A stretch of 7,949 nucleotides of DNA, taken from the NCBI GenBank assembly GCA_003650505.1, contig QMQL01000029.1:1-7949 (forward strand), read 5' to 3'. The position numbers and the translations under genes are program-made. Shown here piece by piece: positions 6,744 through 7,949 of this stretch (position 1 is the stretch's first letter; every line of letters starts with the position of its first letter). Under the pieces are notes generated by a model. It was not told the origin of the DNA and searched no databases. It was given only the letters and a program-made list of their open reading frames with translations. The stretch is from Candidatus Acetothermia bacterium. GTDB taxonomy: Bacteria; Bipolaricaulota; Bipolaricaulia; UBA7950; UBA9294.

Positions 6744-6799
6744 TCGACCCCGCCTGGGTCGGCGGCCCAGCCCCCACTCGGACGGGGAAAGGAGAGGAC
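6744..6799 (+). promoter_or_regulatory. Structured rpsO leader, candidate S15 autoregulatory RNA
   Basis: The 56-nt spacer before rpsO holds two mutually exclusive stems: CGACCC/GGGTCG (6745-6750 with 6756-6761, five-base loop) and CTGGGT/GCCCAG (6754-6759 with 6765-6770, one G-U pair). A third possible stem, CCCC/GGGG (6772-6775 with 6784-6787), ends directly against the ribosome binding site AAAGGAG (6788-6794). In several bacteria S15 represses its own mRNA through leaders that differ widely in structure, so this is a natural place for such a control. No U-tract follows any stem, so it is not an intrinsic terminator of mtaD. The structure is seen in the sequence; regulation is inferred. 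Confidence 0.4.
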
Positions 6800-7072
6800 A
6801 TGGGTCTATCGGTAGAGAAGAAATCGGAGATCATCAAGGAGTTTCAACAGGGAGAGAACGATACCGGTTCAGCGGCGGTCCAGGTCGCCATCCTGACCGA
6901 ACGGATCAGGGAGCTGACCGAGCACTTGGGAGTGCATAAGAAGGACTTCAGCGCGCAGCGCGGGTTGCGGAAGATGGTCGGCCAACGGCGCCGGCTGCTC
7001 AAGTACATCAAGCGACGCGATTTGACCGCTTATCGAGAATTGATAGAAAAACTAGGAATCAGAGGAGTTTAG
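6800..7072 (+). CDS. rpsO: 30S ribosomal protein S15
   Basis: Primary 16S rRNA-binding protein that organises the platform of the small subunit. The 90 residues align without gaps to E. coli S15 (89 residues): conserved DTGS (21-24), VQVAILTERI (27-36), HLGVHKKD (42-49), RGLRKMVGQRRRLLKYI (54-70) and a terminal LIEKLGIRG. His42 and Asp49, two of the residues that contact the G-U/G-C motif of helix 22, are present. The third, Ser52 in E. coli numbering with Met, is Ala here, within FSAQRGL instead of HHSRRGL. AAAGGAG five bases upstream fixes the ATG. Only seven bases separate its stop from pnp, the near-universal neighbour. The structured leader suggests autoregulation. Confidence 0.97.
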   Translation: MGLSVEKKSEIIKEFQQGENDTGSAAVQVAILTERIRELTEHLGVHKKDFSAQRGLRKMVGQRRRLLKYIKRRDLTAYRELIEKLGIRGV

Positions 7073-7079
7073 ATCTCAC

Positions 7080-7949
7080 ATGTATATTCGTGAAAACATT
7101 CAGTTTAATGGTAAAGAACTCGCCCTGGAGACGGGGCAGATCGCCCGACAAGCGGATGGGGCGGTCCTGGCGACCTACGGTGACACGCATGTGCTCGTCA
7201 CCGCCGTCACTGCCGAACCGCGGGACGACATAGACTACTTCCCGCTCCGGGTCGACTACGAAGAGCGGTTCTATGCGAGCGGGAAGATCCCAGGAGGATT
7301 CTTCAAGCGGGAAGGGAGGCCGAGCGACGTCGCCGTACTGAGCGGAAGGATGATCGATCGTCCGATCCGACCCCTCTTCCCGAAGGGTTACAAGGACGAG
7401 GTTCAGATCGTGGCCACCGTCCTGTCGGCCGAGCCGGACTGCCCGCCGAACGTGCTGGCGATCCTCGGTGCATCGGCGGCGCTGATGATCTCGGAAGCGC
7501 CGTTCAAGGGGCCGATCGCCGGGGTGAAGGTCGGAAGGAAGGAAGGAAGGTTCGTCGTCAATCCGGATGCCGAGACGCTCGAGGAAAACGGGGTCGACAT
7601 CACCGTCGCCGGGACCAAGGATACGGTGACGATGGTCGAGGGGATGATGAACGAGCTATCCGAGTCCGAGGTGGTCGAAGCGATCGAGCTCGCCCACGGC
7701 GCGATCCGGGAGCTGATCGCCCTCCAGGAGCGGTTCGTCGCTCGGGTCAACCCGACGAAGAAGGAGTTCGGCGAGGAGGAAGAGGACCGCGATCTTATCG
7801 AAGGGGTGAAAAGCGTCGTCTGGAGCGGGTTCTCAGAGCTTCATACCCTCGGTTCCAAGCAAGCCCGGAACGATCGTGTCGACGAGCTGAAGAAGGAGGC
7901 GGTCGAACGGTTGGTCCCGCCCGGCTTGAGTGAGGAGGAGGCCTTGGCC
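7080..7949 (+). CDS. pnp: Polyribonucleotide nucleotidyltransferase (PNPase), 5' part
   Basis: PNPase degrades RNA 3'-to-5' phosphorolytically and is a trimer of two RNase PH-like domains plus KH and S1 domains. The first 290 codons of about 700 are present; the frame runs off the window. The first RNase PH-like domain (about 1-145) shows LALETGQIARQADGAV (14-29), YGDTHVLVTAV (33-43), the RNA-binding loop GGFFKREGRP (72-81, the FFRR loop with Lys for the first Arg) and MIDRPIRPLFPKGY (91-104). Further family sequence follows in GTKDTVTMVEG (178-188), then the helical linker from about 235. The second catalytic domain, KH and S1 lie outside. The start ATG 7080 is preceded by GAGGAG inside the last codons of rpsO, an unusually long 12-base spacing, consistent with coupling to rpsO. 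The first 15 codons are distinctly A/T-rich compared with the rest. Confidence 0.97.
   Translation, partial: MYIRENIQFNGKELALETGQIARQADGAVLATYGDTHVLVTAVTAEPRDDIDYFPLRVDYEERFYASGKIPGGFFKREGRPSDVAVLSGRMIDRPIRPLFPKGYKDEVQIVATVLSAEPDCPPNVLAILGASAALMISEAPFKGPIAGVKVGRKEGRFVVNPDAETLEENGVDITVAGTKDTVTMVEGMMNELSESEVVEAIELAHGAIRELIALQERFVARVNPTKKEFGEEEEDRDLIEGVKSVVWSGFSELHTLGSKQARNDRVDELKKEAVERLVPPGLSEEEALA
7533..7550 (+). repeat. GGAA tetranucleotide tract inside pnp
   Basis: Four and a half uninterrupted GGAA units lie in frame inside pnp, encoding part of Val-Gly-Arg-Lys-Glu-Gly-Arg-Phe. A gain or loss of one unit would shift the reading frame. The tract is short and can arise by chance from this codon run. 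Confidence 0.7.

Noticed and set aside
6745..6770. GC-rich stems after mtaD as an intrinsic terminator
   Set aside because: No U-tract follows any of the stems; the region runs straight into the rpsO ribosome binding site.

Overview
The window is ordinary chromosomal DNA of a diderm (outer-membrane-bearing) bacterium with a fairly GC-rich genome, roughly 60% by eye. The outer membrane is shown by a BamA/Omp85 barrel protein next to an OmpH/Skp-type periplasmic protein. The phylum cannot be fixed from this sequence alone. The gene set and codon style (ATC for Ile, CGG/AGG for Arg) would suit a deep-branching anaerobic diderm such as Bipolaricaulota (Acetothermia) or Synergistota, but that is a low-confidence guess. 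No mobile element, CRISPR array, tRNA or rRNA was seen, and no gap without a gene exceeds about 130 bases.

Layout: two transcription units diverge from a 112-bp spacer at 5357-5468. Leftward (minus strand) run yraN (5356-5018), yifB/comM (5014-3479), bamA (3351-1195), ompH (1128-391) and the start of fabZ (380-1, cut by the window edge). yraN and yifB are 3 nt apart and form a DNA-processing pair. bamA, ompH and fabZ form an envelope cluster; bamA and ompH each appear to have their own sigma70-type promoter. Rightward (plus strand) run mtaD (5469-6743), rpsO (6800-7072) and the 5' part of pnp (7080-7949, cut by the window edge). rpsO-pnp is a very widely conserved pair. mtaD lies only 56 nt upstream of rpsO and could be co-transcribed with it.

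How the genes work together: BamA folds outer-membrane proteins and the OmpH-type protein probably escorts or tethers their precursors in the periplasm. FabZ supplies elongated acyl chains for membrane lipids. YifB/ComM and YraN are usually associated with DNA uptake and recombination. MtaD clears methylthioadenosine and S-adenosylhomocysteine. S15 and PNPase belong to translation and RNA turnover.

I found no clearly new system. The points most worth checking are: a FabZ with a two-residue insertion beside its catalytic histidine; a structured rpsO leader that may be an S15-responsive RNA; a strong excess of GATC; an enlarged, apparently membrane-anchored OmpH-like protein; and a bamA-ompH-fabZ order with no lpxD between ompH and fabZ.
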